Source: Aquimarina muelleri DSM 19832
GTDB lineage: Bacteria > Bacteroidota > Bacteroidia > Flavobacteriales > Flavobacteriaceae
DNA length: 64,000 nucleotides
Assembly: GCF_000430665.1 (NCBI RefSeq)
Contig: NZ_AUML01000023.1
Span: 28,162-92,161, forward strand
Direction of reading: 5' to 3'
A model generated the notes under the pieces. The model made no database searches. It saw only the letters and a program-made list of their open reading frames with translations, and had not been told where the DNA came from. Positions 37,249 to 46,426 of this stretch are shown here, piece after piece. The first letter of the stretch is position 1. The number at the start of each line of letters is the position of its first letter. The position numbers and the translations under genes were made by a program.

Positions 37249-38574
37249 ATGCAATATATACCTAACATTCTTTTTATACTTGCTTTAGCTGGTGGTGTTG
37301 GATATTTCATTAAGAATATCCGAAAAGTAATTCGTAATATACGATTAGGGAAAGATGTAGAACGTTCTGATAATAAAGGAGAAAGATTTAAAAACATGGC
37401 AAGGATTGCATTAGGGCAGTCTAAAATGGTACGTAGGCCAGTAGCAGGAATATTGCATATTGTAGTATATATAGGGTTTATTATTATCAATATTGAAGTG
37501 CTTGAAATCATAATAGATGGTGTTTTTGGAACACACAGAATCTTTGCCTTTTTAGGAGGCTTATATGATTTTTTAATTGGCTCTTTCGAGATTTTAGCAC
37601 TATTAGTGTTAATTGGAGTAATAGTTTTTTGGATTAGACGTAATGTGATCAAGTTAAAACGTTTCTGGAATCCAGAAATGAAAGGATGGCCAAAGAATGA
37701 CGGAAATCTTATTTTGTATTTTGAAATGGTGCTAATGACACTTTTTTTAGTAATGAATGCAACAGATCTTCAATTACAAGCTTTGGGAGCAGATCATTAT
37801 ATAAAAGCAGGATCCTATCCTATAAGTCAATATATCTCCCCACTATTTAATGGTATGTCAGAAACATCACTTTTAATTATAGAAAGAACATCTTGGTGGC
37901 TACATATTTTAGGAATTCTTGTTTTTTTAAATTACTTATATTTCTCCAAACATTTACATATAATGTTGGCTTTTCCGAATACATATTATGGAGACTTAAA
38001 TCCAAAAGGAGAATTGGATAATTTAAAAGCAGTTACTAATGAAGTGAAGATGATGATGGATCCCGATGCAGACCCATTTGCAACTCCTGATGGAAATCAG
38101 GAAGAAGGAGAGCCAGAAAAATTTGGAGCCTCAGATGTGATGGATCTAAACTGGGTTCAATTACTTAATTCTTATACCTGTACAGAGTGTGGACGTTGTA
38201 CTAGTGAGTGCCCTGCAAGTCAAACAGGAAAAAAACTCTCCCCTCGTAAAATAATGATGGATACCAGAGATCGCCTAAAAGAAGTAGGGGATAACATAGA
38301 CAAGAATGGTAGTTTTATAGAGGATGGCAAACAATTATTAAATGATTATATTACCCCAGAAGAATTATGGGCCTGTACCAGTTGTAATGCCTGTGTTGAA
38401 GCCTGTCCAGTTAGTATAAGCCCTTTATCAATTATTATAGATATGAGACGATATCTTGTAATGGAGCAAAGTGCAGCTCCTTCTGATTTAAATAATATGA
38501 TGTCTAACATAGAAAACAACGGAGCTCCATGGCCATTTAACCAGATGGATAGATTAAATTGGAACAACGAATGA
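37249..38574 (+). CDS. Membrane Fe-S protein, HdrC-like with N-terminal helices
   Basis: The N-terminal 270 residues contain about five hydrophobic helices, in the manner of a haem-b or NarI-like membrane subunit. The C-terminal part holds two [4Fe-4S] motifs, CTECGRCTSECP starting at C311 and CTSCNACVEACP starting at C376. It probably passes electrons between the quinone pool and a soluble partner, the CCG-domain protein encoded at 39151. The exact donor and acceptor are unknown. It directly follows the MCE gene, which probably reflects transcription rather than function. Confidence 0.88.
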   Translation: MQYIPNILFILALAGGVGYFIKNIRKVIRNIRLGKDVERSDNKGERFKNMARIALGQSKMVRRPVAGILHIVVYIGFIIINIEVLEIIIDGVFGTHRIFAFLGGLYDFLIGSFEILALLVLIGVIVFWIRRNVIKLKRFWNPEMKGWPKNDGNLILYFEMVLMTLFLVMNATDLQLQALGADHYIKAGSYPISQYISPLFNGMSETSLLIIERTSWWLHILGILVFLNYLYFSKHLHIMLAFPNTYYGDLNPKGELDNLKAVTNEVKMMMDPDADPFATPDGNQEEGEPEKFGASDVMDLNWVQLLNSYTCTECGRCTSECPASQTGKKLSPRKIMMDTRDRLKEVGDNIDKNGSFIEDGKQLLNDYITPEELWACTSCNACVEACPVSISPLSIIIDMRRYLVMEQSAAPSDLNNMMSNIENNGAPWPFNQMDRLNWNNE

Positions 38575-38641
38575 TATAAAAAATTAGTACTATAGATTAA
38601 CCACTTTTTTAAACCAATTAAACCACAAATTATTAAAAATT

Positions 38642-39088
38642 ATGAAGAAGGAAGAAGTAGATAGATTATTGAATGATAAGATAGAAGAAGGAGAGCATAT
38701 TAGTCCAGTATTACCCGAAGGTATTAAAAACTATCTTATAGACATAGATGGAACTATTACTGAAGATGTACCAAATGAAGAACCAGAAAGAATGGCTACA
38801 TGTTCACCGTTTCCAGATGCTTTAAAAACACTAAACAAATGGTTTGATGAAGGGCATATTATATGTTTTTTTACTTCAAGAACAGAAGACCATAGAGGAG
38901 TAACAGAAACGTGGTTACAAACACATGGTTTTAAATATCATAGTCTTTTAATGGGGAAACCCAGAGGAGGAAATTATCACTGGATAGATAACCACTTAGT
39001 GAAAGCAACCAGATATACCGGTAAATTTACCGAATTAGTAGAAAGAGTAGTTGCTATTGAAGTTTTTGATGACGGAAAACACGATTAA
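38642..39088 (+). CDS. HAD-superfamily phosphatase-like protein
   Basis: A small protein of 148 residues with the HAD nucleophile motif IDIDGTIT (D34 and D36), the second motif FFTSRTEDH (Ser or Thr role), the Lys in MGKPRGGNYHWIDN, and a trailing acidic end. The chain lacks a cap domain, so it may act on a large or accessible substrate. Homologues are sometimes labelled phosphoheptose isomerase by error. It sits between the two genes of the Fe-S system, 67 bases after the first and 62 before the second. Confidence 0.85.
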   Translation: MKKEEVDRLLNDKIEEGEHISPVLPEGIKNYLIDIDGTITEDVPNEEPERMATCSPFPDALKTLNKWFDEGHIICFFTSRTEDHRGVTETWLQTHGFKYHSLLMGKPRGGNYHWIDNHLVKATRYTGKFTELVERVVAIEVFDDGKHD

Positions 39089-39150
39089 GATAAGAGTATT
39101 TATGATTTTAAATATGAAGCAAAAAATCATAAACTTTAAATAAGGATAAT

Positions 39151-39942
39151 ATGAGCGAGACAGTAAAGGTGCCAACAATGGCAGAATACATGGCTGAGGG
39201 TAAAAAGCCAGAAGTTTTATTTTGGGTAGGGTGTGCAGGTAGTTTTGATGATAGAGCTAAAAAAATAACTAAAGCTTTTGTGAAATTACTTCATAATGCT
39301 AATGTAGACTTTGCTGTATTGGGTACAGAAGAAAGTTGTACAGGAGACCCAGCCAAAAGAGCAGGTAATGAATTTTTATTTCAGATGCAGGCAGTTACTA
39401 ATATTGAAGTAATGAATGCATATGAAATTAAAAAAGTAGTTACCGCATGTCCTCATTGCTTTAATACATTAAAGAATGAATACCCAGCCTTAGGAGGTGA
39501 TTATGAAGTAATGCACCATACACAGTTTCTTAAATCTTTGCTAGACGAAGGCAGACTAAAGGTTGAAGGAGGTAAATTTAAAGGAAAACGAATTACTTTT
39601 CATGACCCATGTTATCTTGGTAGAGCAAATAATGTATATGAGGCGCCAAGAGATCTACTTAGAAAATTAGAGGTAGAGCTAATAGAAATGAAACGATGTA
39701 AGAAAAACGGTTTATGTTGTGGTGCAGGTGGAGCACAAATGTTTAAAGAACCAGAGCCAGGTAATAAAGATATTAATGTGGAACGTACAGAAGATGCTCT
39801 AGAAATAAAACCAGATATTATAGCTGCTGGTTGCCCATTTTGTAATACAATGATGACAGATGGTGTAAAGAGCAAAGAAAAAGAAGATAGTGTACAAGTA
39901 TTAGACGTGGCAGAACTTATAGCCAATGCTCAGGATTTATAA
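39151..39942 (+). CDS. CCG-domain Fe-S oxidoreductase, HdrB/LutA-like
   Basis: Two cysteine-rich CCG domains are visible in 263 residues: GCAGSFDDR with CPHCFNTLKNEYP, and HDPCYLGRANN with GLCCGAGGAQMF and GCPFCNTMM. Proteins of this type hold an unusual [4Fe-4S] cluster and act with an HdrC-like subunit in heterodisulfide reductase, glycolate oxidase, LutABC or glycerol-3-phosphate dehydrogenase complexes. The partner is almost certainly the membrane Fe-S protein at 37249. The physiological reaction is not established. It is soluble, with no signal peptide, and is followed by a terminator. Confidence 0.9.
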   Translation: MSETVKVPTMAEYMAEGKKPEVLFWVGCAGSFDDRAKKITKAFVKLLHNANVDFAVLGTEESCTGDPAKRAGNEFLFQMQAVTNIEVMNAYEIKKVVTACPHCFNTLKNEYPALGGDYEVMHHTQFLKSLLDEGRLKVEGGKFKGKRITFHDPCYLGRANNVYEAPRDLLRKLEVELIEMKRCKKNGLCCGAGGAQMFKEPEPGNKDINVERTEDALEIKPDIIAAGCPFCNTMMTDGVKSKEKEDSVQVLDVAELIANAQDL

Positions 39943-39970
39943 AACTATCCCTATTATATAAAATTTTGTT

Positions 39971-40005
39971 AGAGTTAGTATGTGTATTCATATTAACTCT
40001 TTTTT
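39971..40005 (+). terminator. Rho-independent terminator after the CCG-domain gene
   Basis: AGAGTTAGTATG pairs with CATATTAACTCT (one G-T) around a six-base loop, followed by at least five Ts. It closes the amidase-to-CCG transcript. Confidence 0.85.
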
Positions 40006-40052
40006 ATAAACACAAATAGTAATACTTTTTGTTACTTTAGTAAAAAATAGTC

Positions 40053-40538
40053 ATGTTAGTAGATTTTAATACTCTTCCTGATACATCCAAGGTGTGGATC
40101 TATCAAGCAAACCGATCCTTCTCTTCAGATGAGTTGGAGGATATTGAGAAAAAAATAAATAATTTTTTAGAACAATGGACAGCTCATGGAGCAGATTTAA
40201 AATCTGGTTATGAGATTAAATATAAACGTTTTATCGTCATTGGTTTAGATCAGGGTACAAATGCTGCAACAGGATGTTCTATAGATGCTTCAGTTCATTT
40301 TATTCAGGAATTAGAAAAATTATACGCTGTAGATTTAATAGATAGAATGAATGTATCTTTTAAACAAGGAGAATTCGTTGCCTATAAAGCACTTAACGAT
40401 TTTAAAAAAATGGCAAAAAATAAATCAGTATCTCCAAATACTATTGTTTTTAATAACTTGGTAACTAATATTGCCGAATATAGAACCAATTGGGAAGTTC
40501 CTGCAAAAGATAGTTGGCATAACCGTTTTTTAAACTAA
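40053..40538 (+). CDS. Conserved flavobacterial protein, often mislabelled ABC transporter ATPase
   Basis: A 161-residue soluble protein without signal peptide. I recall that homologues in databases carry the name ABC transporter ATPase, but no Walker A, Walker B or LSGGQ motif is present, so that name is not justified. Recognisable words are VWIYQANRSFSSDE near the start, a central FIVIGLDQGTNAATGCSIDASVHFI and the ending DSWHNRFL. The GCSIDASVHF segment looks like an active or binding site with its Cys and Asp. The function is unknown. The GH3-fusion gene starts eight bases later, so they are cotranscribed. Confidence 0.8.
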   Translation: MLVDFNTLPDTSKVWIYQANRSFSSDELEDIEKKINNFLEQWTAHGADLKSGYEIKYKRFIVIGLDQGTNAATGCSIDASVHFIQELEKLYAVDLIDRMNVSFKQGEFVAYKALNDFKKMAKNKSVSPNTIVFNNLVTNIAEYRTNWEVPAKDSWHNRFLN

Positions 40539-40545
40539 TATTTTT

Positions 40546-43470
40546 GTGCAGCATATAATTATAAAGTATATTTCTTTTTTATTATTTCTTATAACGTATA
40601 GTGTTTACGCTCAATCAGAAAACCCTTTAATAGTAAAGGATTTTGAAGCTCAAAAAAAGTGGGTAGATAGTATATATAATAGGATGACTTTAAAAGAAAA
40701 AGTTGGTCAGTTATTTATGGTAAGTGTATCCTCTTCAGATACGCAAAAGAAAAAAGATGAAATAAAATCATTGATAGAAGGTTTTCAAATTGGAGGAGTT
40801 ATTTTTTCAAAAGGAGGCCCCGTAGAACAAGTAAAGTTAAATAATGAATACCAACAATTATCCAAAATACCATTGCTAATAGGTATGGATGCTGAGTGGG
40901 GTTTAGGGATGCGATTAGATTCTACCCAAATTTTTCCTTGGAACATGGCTCTTGGAGCTATAGAAGATGATAAGTTAATAGAAGAAACAGGAAAACAAAT
41001 AGCAAAACATTGCAAGCGAATAGGAGTTCATATTAATTTTGCACCTGTTGTAGATATTAATACAAATCCTGAAAATCCAATCATAGGCAACCGATCTTTT
41101 GGAGAAGATAAAGAGAAAGTAACCCAAAAGGCATTAGCATTTATGAAAGGGATGCAGCTTGAAGGAGTCATGGCTAGCGCAAAACATTTTCCAGGTCATG
41201 GAGATGCAGATAGTGATTCTCATAAAACATTACCAACTATTAATTTTGACGCAAATAGAATTGATAGTGTTGAGTTGTATCCATATAGAAAACTAATAAA
41301 AAGAGGTTTGTCAAGTATCATGATTGCTCACCTTAATGTTCCAAGTATAGAATATAGGTCAAATTATCCTTCATCGATTTCTAAAAAAGTAGTTACTAAT
41401 TTATTAAAGGATAGTCTGCAATTTCAAGGGTTAATTATTACAGATGCCCTTGATATGAAAGCAGTGTCAGGCTCTGAAGAACCAGGAGATATTGATCTAA
41501 AAGCTTTTTTGGCGGGTAATGATATTCTTTTAATGTCAGAAGATGTGCCGCTAGCATCACAAAAAATAGTTTCAGCTTACTATTCAGGTACCATAACAGA
41601 AGAACGTTTGTCATATTCTGTAAGAAAAATTTTGTTAGCTAAATATAAAGCAGGGCTTAATAAATATGCGCCAATTAAAACAGATTTTCTTTTTCAACAA
41701 TTAAACAGTAAAAAAAACGAGGTCTTATATCATGAATTGGTAGAAAACTCTCTGACAATTATTAAAAATGATAGAGAAATACTACCCATTAAAAATTTAG
41801 ATATAAAAAAAATAGCTTACGTTTCTTTAGGAGACGCTTCTGGAGATGTTTTTTACGAAGAGTTAAGTAAATATGCTAAGGTAGATTGGGTAAAAGGTAA
41901 TCAATTAGGAGAAATAATGGAGCAATTGCGTAATTATAATTATGTTATTGTTGGTTTTCATAAATCCGATAATTCTCCTTGGGAAGAATATAAATTTAAA
42001 GATAAAGAATTAGTTTGGCTGTATGAGATAGCAAGAGCAAATACTACAGTTCTTAACGTCTTTGCCAAACCTTATGCAATGCTCGATATGTTAACCACTA
42101 CTAATTTAGAAGGCATAGTAATGGCATATCAAAATAGCGAAATTGCACAAGAAAAATCAGCACAATTACTTTTTGGAGGAATAGATGCAAAAGGAAAGCT
42201 TCCAATAAGTATAGGTGAAGAATTTCCTGTAGGGACAGGGTATAAAACCAAAGCGTTACAAAGATTGACTTATGGTCTGCCAGAAAGTGTAGGTATGAAC
42301 TCCTATAAATTAGCAAAAATAGACTCTATAGTTAATATTGCTTTGAAAGAAAAAATGGCACCAGGAGTTCAACTTATCGTAGCTAGAAAAGGGAAAGTAA
42401 TATTCAACAAAAACTATGGATATCATACTTACGATAAATTTAGAAAAGTAAAAGGGAGTGATGTATATGATTTGGCTTCTCTGACTAAAATATTAGCAAC
42501 ATTACCGCTGGTTATAGAATTAAAAGATAAAGGAATAATATCTTTAAATACAAGAGTAGGAGAGATGTTGCCTTCTTTTAAAGATTCTAATAAAGAACAT
42601 ATCACAATTAGATCTATGTTATCACATTATGCAAAACTAAGAGCATGGATCCCATTTTATGTTTATACAATGGATTCTATAACAAAAAGACCAGATAAAA
42701 AGTATTATAGAAATACTCGCTCAAACGATTTTAACATAGAGGTAACAAATAATCTTTATTTTAGAAGTGATATGAAAGATTCACTTCTTTTGAAAATTAG
42801 AGATAGTGATTTGCGTAGCAGACTGAGTTATAAATATAGTGACTTGCCATTTTATCTTTTAAAATCATATATTGAAAGTCATTATAAAAATACATTACAT
42901 AATCTAACACAACAACATTTTTATAAATCTCTTGGAGCAAACCATGCTACATACTTACCCTTAACAAAATTCAAGAAAAAAGAAATAGTTCCTACGGAAT
43001 ATGACAGGATCTTTAGAGATGAGATTGTACACGGATATGTTCACGATCAAGGTGCTGCTATGCTAGGAGGAATTGGAGGGCATGCAGGATTGTTTTCAAA
43101 TGCTAATGATGTAACCAAAATAATGCAAATGTACCTTAATGGAGGAAGTTATGGAGGTAAACAGTATTTTAGTAAACAAACATTAGAAGAGTTTAATACC
43201 TGTTATTATTGTCACAGAAATGTTCGTAGAGGTATAGGCTTTGACAAGCCTCAACTAGGAAATGTAGGACCAACATGTGGTTGTATTTCTATGACGAGTT
43301 TTGGACATAGTGGATTTACAGGTACTTTTGCTTGGGCAGATCCAGAACATGAAATTATATATGTTTTTCTAAGTAACCGTACTTTTCCTAATGCAGCAAA
43401 CCGAAAACTCATATCTAGTGATATACGTTCAGAAATACAAAAAATAATTTATGAAGCTATAGATTATTAA
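40546..43470 (+). CDS. Secreted GH3 glycosidase fused to a class C beta-lactamase-type serine hydrolase
   Basis: A 974-residue protein with a signal peptide ending at VYAQ. Residues 30-380 form a GH3 domain of the NagZ type: K213-H214 and H218 in AKHFPGHGDADSDSH, and the nucleophile D300 in ITDALDMKA. A C-terminal GH3 subdomain follows (to about 570). Residues 590-970 form a penicillin-binding-protein-like serine hydrolase with S645-L-T-K648, YSD as the tyrosine motif and HSG near the end. This fusion is known in Bacteroidota and points to peptidoglycan degradation or recycling, with NagZ releasing N-acetylglucosamine and the second domain acting on a peptide or ester. The start is GTG. Confidence 0.9.
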   Translation: MQHIIIKYISFLLFLITYSVYAQSENPLIVKDFEAQKKWVDSIYNRMTLKEKVGQLFMVSVSSSDTQKKKDEIKSLIEGFQIGGVIFSKGGPVEQVKLNNEYQQLSKIPLLIGMDAEWGLGMRLDSTQIFPWNMALGAIEDDKLIEETGKQIAKHCKRIGVHINFAPVVDINTNPENPIIGNRSFGEDKEKVTQKALAFMKGMQLEGVMASAKHFPGHGDADSDSHKTLPTINFDANRIDSVELYPYRKLIKRGLSSIMIAHLNVPSIEYRSNYPSSISKKVVTNLLKDSLQFQGLIITDALDMKAVSGSEEPGDIDLKAFLAGNDILLMSEDVPLASQKIVSAYYSGTITEERLSYSVRKILLAKYKAGLNKYAPIKTDFLFQQLNSKKNEVLYHELVENSLTIIKNDREILPIKNLDIKKIAYVSLGDASGDVFYEELSKYAKVDWVKGNQLGEIMEQLRNYNYVIVGFHKSDNSPWEEYKFKDKELVWLYEIARANTTVLNVFAKPYAMLDMLTTTNLEGIVMAYQNSEIAQEKSAQLLFGGIDAKGKLPISIGEEFPVGTGYKTKALQRLTYGLPESVGMNSYKLAKIDSIVNIALKEKMAPGVQLIVARKGKVIFNKNYGYHTYDKFRKVKGSDVYDLASLTKILATLPLVIELKDKGIISLNTRVGEMLPSFKDSNKEHITIRSMLSHYAKLRAWIPFYVYTMDSITKRPDKKYYRNTRSNDFNIEVTNNLYFRSDMKDSLLLKIRDSDLRSRLSYKYSDLPFYLLKSYIESHYKNTLHNLTQQHFYKSLGANHATYLPLTKFKKKEIVPTEYDRIFRDEIVHGYVHDQGAAMLGGIGGHAGLFSNANDVTKIMQMYLNGGSYGGKQYFSKQTLEEFNTCYYCHRNVRRGIGFDKPQLGNVGPTCGCISMTSFGHSGFTGTFAWADPEHEIIYVFLSNRTFPNAANRKLISSDIRSEIQKIIYEAIDY

Positions 43471-43511
43471 TATTTTAATCTACAGAGTATCATTTTTAAA
43501 GCCTTTAGAAT

Positions 43512-44414
43512 ATGAAAGTTAAGATTTCGGATCAAGGTCCTGTTTTTTCAAAAATAGTGGCAGGATGCATGAATTGGGGAGAATGGGGAGTTAATTTAAC
43601 CGTAGATCAGGCACAAAAATTGATAATGGATTGTCTGGATAGTGATGTTACCACCTTTGATCATGCAGATATCTACGGACATTATACAACAGAAACATTA
43701 TTTGGTAATGCCATTAAGAAAAAAAATGCGCTGCGTGAAAAAATACAACTTGTAACCAAATGCGGAATTAAACTGGTGACCCCTAATCGATCAGATAATG
43801 TTATAACATCATATAATACCAGTAAAGAATATATTATAAATTCTGTAGAACAATCTTTAATAAATCTGCAAACAAGTTATATAGACCTTCTTTTAATTCA
43901 TAGACCAAGTCCTTTAATGAATCCAGAAGAGATTGCCGAAGCCATTATAAAACTTAAGAAGGATGGAAAAGTACTGCACTTTGGAGTTTCTAACTTTACT
44001 AGAACACAATTTGAAATGATGAATACCTTTATACCTTTAGTAACTAATCAAATAGAGGCTTCTGTATTACAATTAGATCCTTTTTTAGACGGTACTCTGG
44101 ATCAATGTATTACTGAAAAGATTAAGCCTATGGCATATTCAGTGCTTGCAGGAGGAAAATTATTTTCTAAAAACCCAGATGATAGGGGTGTACGAATTAA
44201 TAAAGTAGTTAGCCGATTGGCAGAAAAATATAATACTACTTCAGATCAGATTTTAATATCTTGGATATTGAAACATCCATCTGGTATTTTACCAATTATT
44301 GGTTCTACCAAAAGTAATCGTATCCAATCTGCTGTAAAAGCTTTAAGAATTGAAGTTAGCGATGAAGAATGGTTTATGATTTGGGAAGCATCTACAGGTA
44401 AACAAGTTCCTTAA
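43512..44414 (+). CDS. Aldo/keto reductase
   Basis: An NADPH-dependent carbonyl reductase of 300 residues with the catalytic tetrad: Asp and Tyr in TFDHADIYGHYTTE, Lys in VTKCGIK, and His in LLLIHRPSP. The C-terminal LPIIGSTKSNRIQSA binds the cofactor. The pattern with GVNLTVDQAQKLI resembles the YdhF group, whose physiological substrates are unclear. The gene lies 41 bases after the GH3-fusion gene and is probably part of the same transcript. Confidence 0.93.
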   Translation: MKVKISDQGPVFSKIVAGCMNWGEWGVNLTVDQAQKLIMDCLDSDVTTFDHADIYGHYTTETLFGNAIKKKNALREKIQLVTKCGIKLVTPNRSDNVITSYNTSKEYIINSVEQSLINLQTSYIDLLLIHRPSPLMNPEEIAEAIIKLKKDGKVLHFGVSNFTRTQFEMMNTFIPLVTNQIEASVLQLDPFLDGTLDQCITEKIKPMAYSVLAGGKLFSKNPDDRGVRINKVVSRLAEKYNTTSDQILISWILKHPSGILPIIGSTKSNRIQSAVKALRIEVSDEEWFMIWEASTGKQVP

Positions 44415-44584
44415 GTATATTATTTGTTTGATCAACTAGTATTTGAAAAAGATAAGAACTCTTGGGTTTAAAAACTTATAAATTGGTTTATATACTTGTA
44501 AAATATGTTTTTTAGATATATTTATATACGTAAACAAATATGTAGTAATAAAAACTATATAAAAATGAACCCTCTAACCCTGTC

Positions 44585-45057
44585 ATGTATCAAATGAATA
44601 ATTGTAAAATAACACTTATAGGATTATTTTTTGCTATTTTTCTTTATGTAGTATCTATTGCTTTTGAATTAGATTTATTTGCGTAATTAGTAAGTCTGTT
44701 AGCAAGACTTGAAAAATATGACTTTGATGAATTAATAATACCAGCAGCACTTTTTTTTGTATTTCTTTTTATAGATACAAAGCGAAATAGTAAAAAAGTA
44801 CATATAGAAAATGTTAAATTGAAAATTTATAAAGCAATGCTATCTTCAAGCCATCATATATTAAATAACTTTATTTATCAAATGAATATATTTAAAATGA
44901 CAGCAGAAGAAACTCTTGGATTTGATTCGGAAATCTTAGCTTTTATGAAGAAATCATAGATAATACAACACGTCAGATTAATTCGCTAAGTAGCCTTACT
45001 GTTATTGATGAAAACATTATTCGAGCATCAGTGATGGGCGCAGGATGTGTGATATAA
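44585..45057 (+). pseudogene. Decayed membrane sensor-like gene
   Basis: A frame starting at 44585 encodes one membrane helix (MNNCKITLIGLFFAIFLYVV) and stops at a TAA at about 44684, yet the same frame continues with good coding character for another 90 codons (LIIPAALFFVFLFIDTKRN, then SSSHHILNNFIYQMNIFKMT). It breaks again near 44950, where inserting one T restores AFYEEIIDNTTRQINSLSSL to the TAA at 45057. The SHHILNNFIYQM segment resembles the helical hairpin of histidine-kinase-related proteins. One nonsense change plus one frameshift indicate a recent pseudogene. Confidence 0.75.
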
Positions 45058-45063
45058 GGTAAA

Positions 45064-45600
45064 TTATTTTTCAAAAAAGCTAAAAACAGATCCTCCATAT
45101 TTTCTTGCATTACTGAAATAAGGAGACTTTTCCAGAGAGGTATGTTTAGAGTGTTCGATAATTAAAACACCATCTTTGTTTAATAAATCATTTTCAAAGA
45201 CTAAAGATGGGATTTTAGAAAATTGATCATCTGTAAAATTATAAGGTGGATCTGCAAAAATTATATCTGTTTTACGTTTCACTTTTTCTAGATAGCTATA
45301 AACATCACTTTTGATTGTTTCTATAGAAAAATCTAACTCTTTTGCTACACTTTTAATATATCCTAAACATGCATAATGAGAATCTACAGCAGTTATATCT
45401 TGAGTGCCCCTAGATATAAATTCATAACTAATATTTCCTGTTCCTGTGAAAAGATCTAGAACAGTAATATTAGAGAAACTGTAGTTATTTGCTAATATAT
45501 TAAATAAAGCCTCTTTGGCCATATCAGTAGTTGGGCGAACTGGTAGCTTTTTTGGAGCAGTTAGTCTTTGTCCTTTATATTTTCCTGAAATAATACGCAT
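45064..45600 (-). CDS. rsmD: 16S rRNA (guanine(966)-N(2))-methyltransferase
   Basis: Methylates G966 of 16S rRNA on the assembled 30S subunit. In 178 residues it shows the family start MRIISGKYKGQRL, the segment RPTTDMAKEALFN, the SAM-binding LDLFTGTGNIS and the catalytic DPPY at 117-120. It is the last of three tightly packed genes on the minus strand; its ATG is one base beyond the stop of the DUF3822 gene, implying translational coupling. Confidence 0.95.
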   Translation of the reverse strand: MRIISGKYKGQRLTAPKKLPVRPTTDMAKEALFNILANNYSFSNITVLDLFTGTGNISYEFISRGTQDITAVDSHYACLGYIKSVAKELDFSIETIKSDVYSYLEKVKRKTDIIFADPPYNFTDDQFSKIPSLVFENDLLNKDGVLIIEHSKHTSLEKSPYFSNARKYGGSVFSFFEK

Positions 45601-45601
45601 A

Positions 45602-46426
45602 TTAGAAGTGGCTTAATAAAACAAAATGTTGATGAGGCTCAAAAAAGCCTACATTAGGTGCTAATTTAAAGTTTCGAAGAAGATTACCAAAACTAATATT
45701 CCGAATGTATTTATGTGCTATTTTAAAAAAATCACTATCCTTTAAAAGATTACCTAGAAAAACTAACTTAAACTCTTCTGGGTTCAATTTTAATTGCTCT
45801 GTGGTATACATTAAGTAGTATAGAAAATCTTCTTTAGTTTGATAAGGGAAAGTGTTACTTAAAATAAGATTGCCTTTGCTAATAACTACTATGTCAAAAG
45901 AAATTTCATTTATGTTAGCAAAAACAGTAGTAGATTTATTGTTCTTTTCTTGTATAAGTAAAGAATTAATCAATATGCTACTAGCATGTTTATATGTAAA
46001 TGATCCAAAAGATTCAAAAAAGAAATTATTAATATTAGTATAGGGTATATATACAGATACAATATCATGTTGATCTAATTCGTCATAAGCAATAAAATCA
46101 TTTTCGAGTACCTTTATATTAAATTTAAGATAGTCGCTTAATAATTCTTGTTTAAATAAAGATTTTGGAACAACAGTATATAAATCATTTTGATATATTA
46201 CTTCTATCGTGTCAAATGATTTTTTTAATTGATCGTTATGGTCAAAAGCGTATTTTACTTTTTCAAGGGCCTGTTTAGGGGTTAGCTGTATGCCAAAATT
46301 TTCATGACTTAAAGACATAACCTGACTCTTTGAATTATCTAAAATACAAAAAGAAAGTCCATTCAAGCTTACTTGAATGGACAATGTATTTAATTTAGTA
46401 TCGGTTTTATTGGTCGTTTGCACCAT
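45602..46426 (-). CDS. DUF3822 family protein
   Basis: A 274-residue soluble protein specific to Bacteroidota. It starts with LSIQVSLNGLSFCILD and contains YIPYTNINNFFFESFGSFTY and ANINEISFDIVVISKGNL, the DUF3822 pattern, which resembles an actin-like ATPase fold in outline. Function is unknown; the gene is commonly next to rsmD, as here. It overlaps the preceding gene by 20 bases and is followed by rsmD after one base, so all three are one operon. Confidence 0.88.
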   Translation of the reverse strand: MVQTTNKTDTKLNTLSIQVSLNGLSFCILDNSKSQVMSLSHENFGIQLTPKQALEKVKYAFDHNDQLKKSFDTIEVIYQNDLYTVVPKSLFKQELLSDYLKFNIKVLENDFIAYDELDQHDIVSVYIPYTNINNFFFESFGSFTYKHASSILINSLLIQEKNNKSTTVFANINEISFDIVVISKGNLILSNTFPYQTKEDFLYYLMYTTEQLKLNPEEFKLVFLGNLLKDSDFFKIAHKYIRNISFGNLLRNFKLAPNVGFFEPHQHFVLLSHF

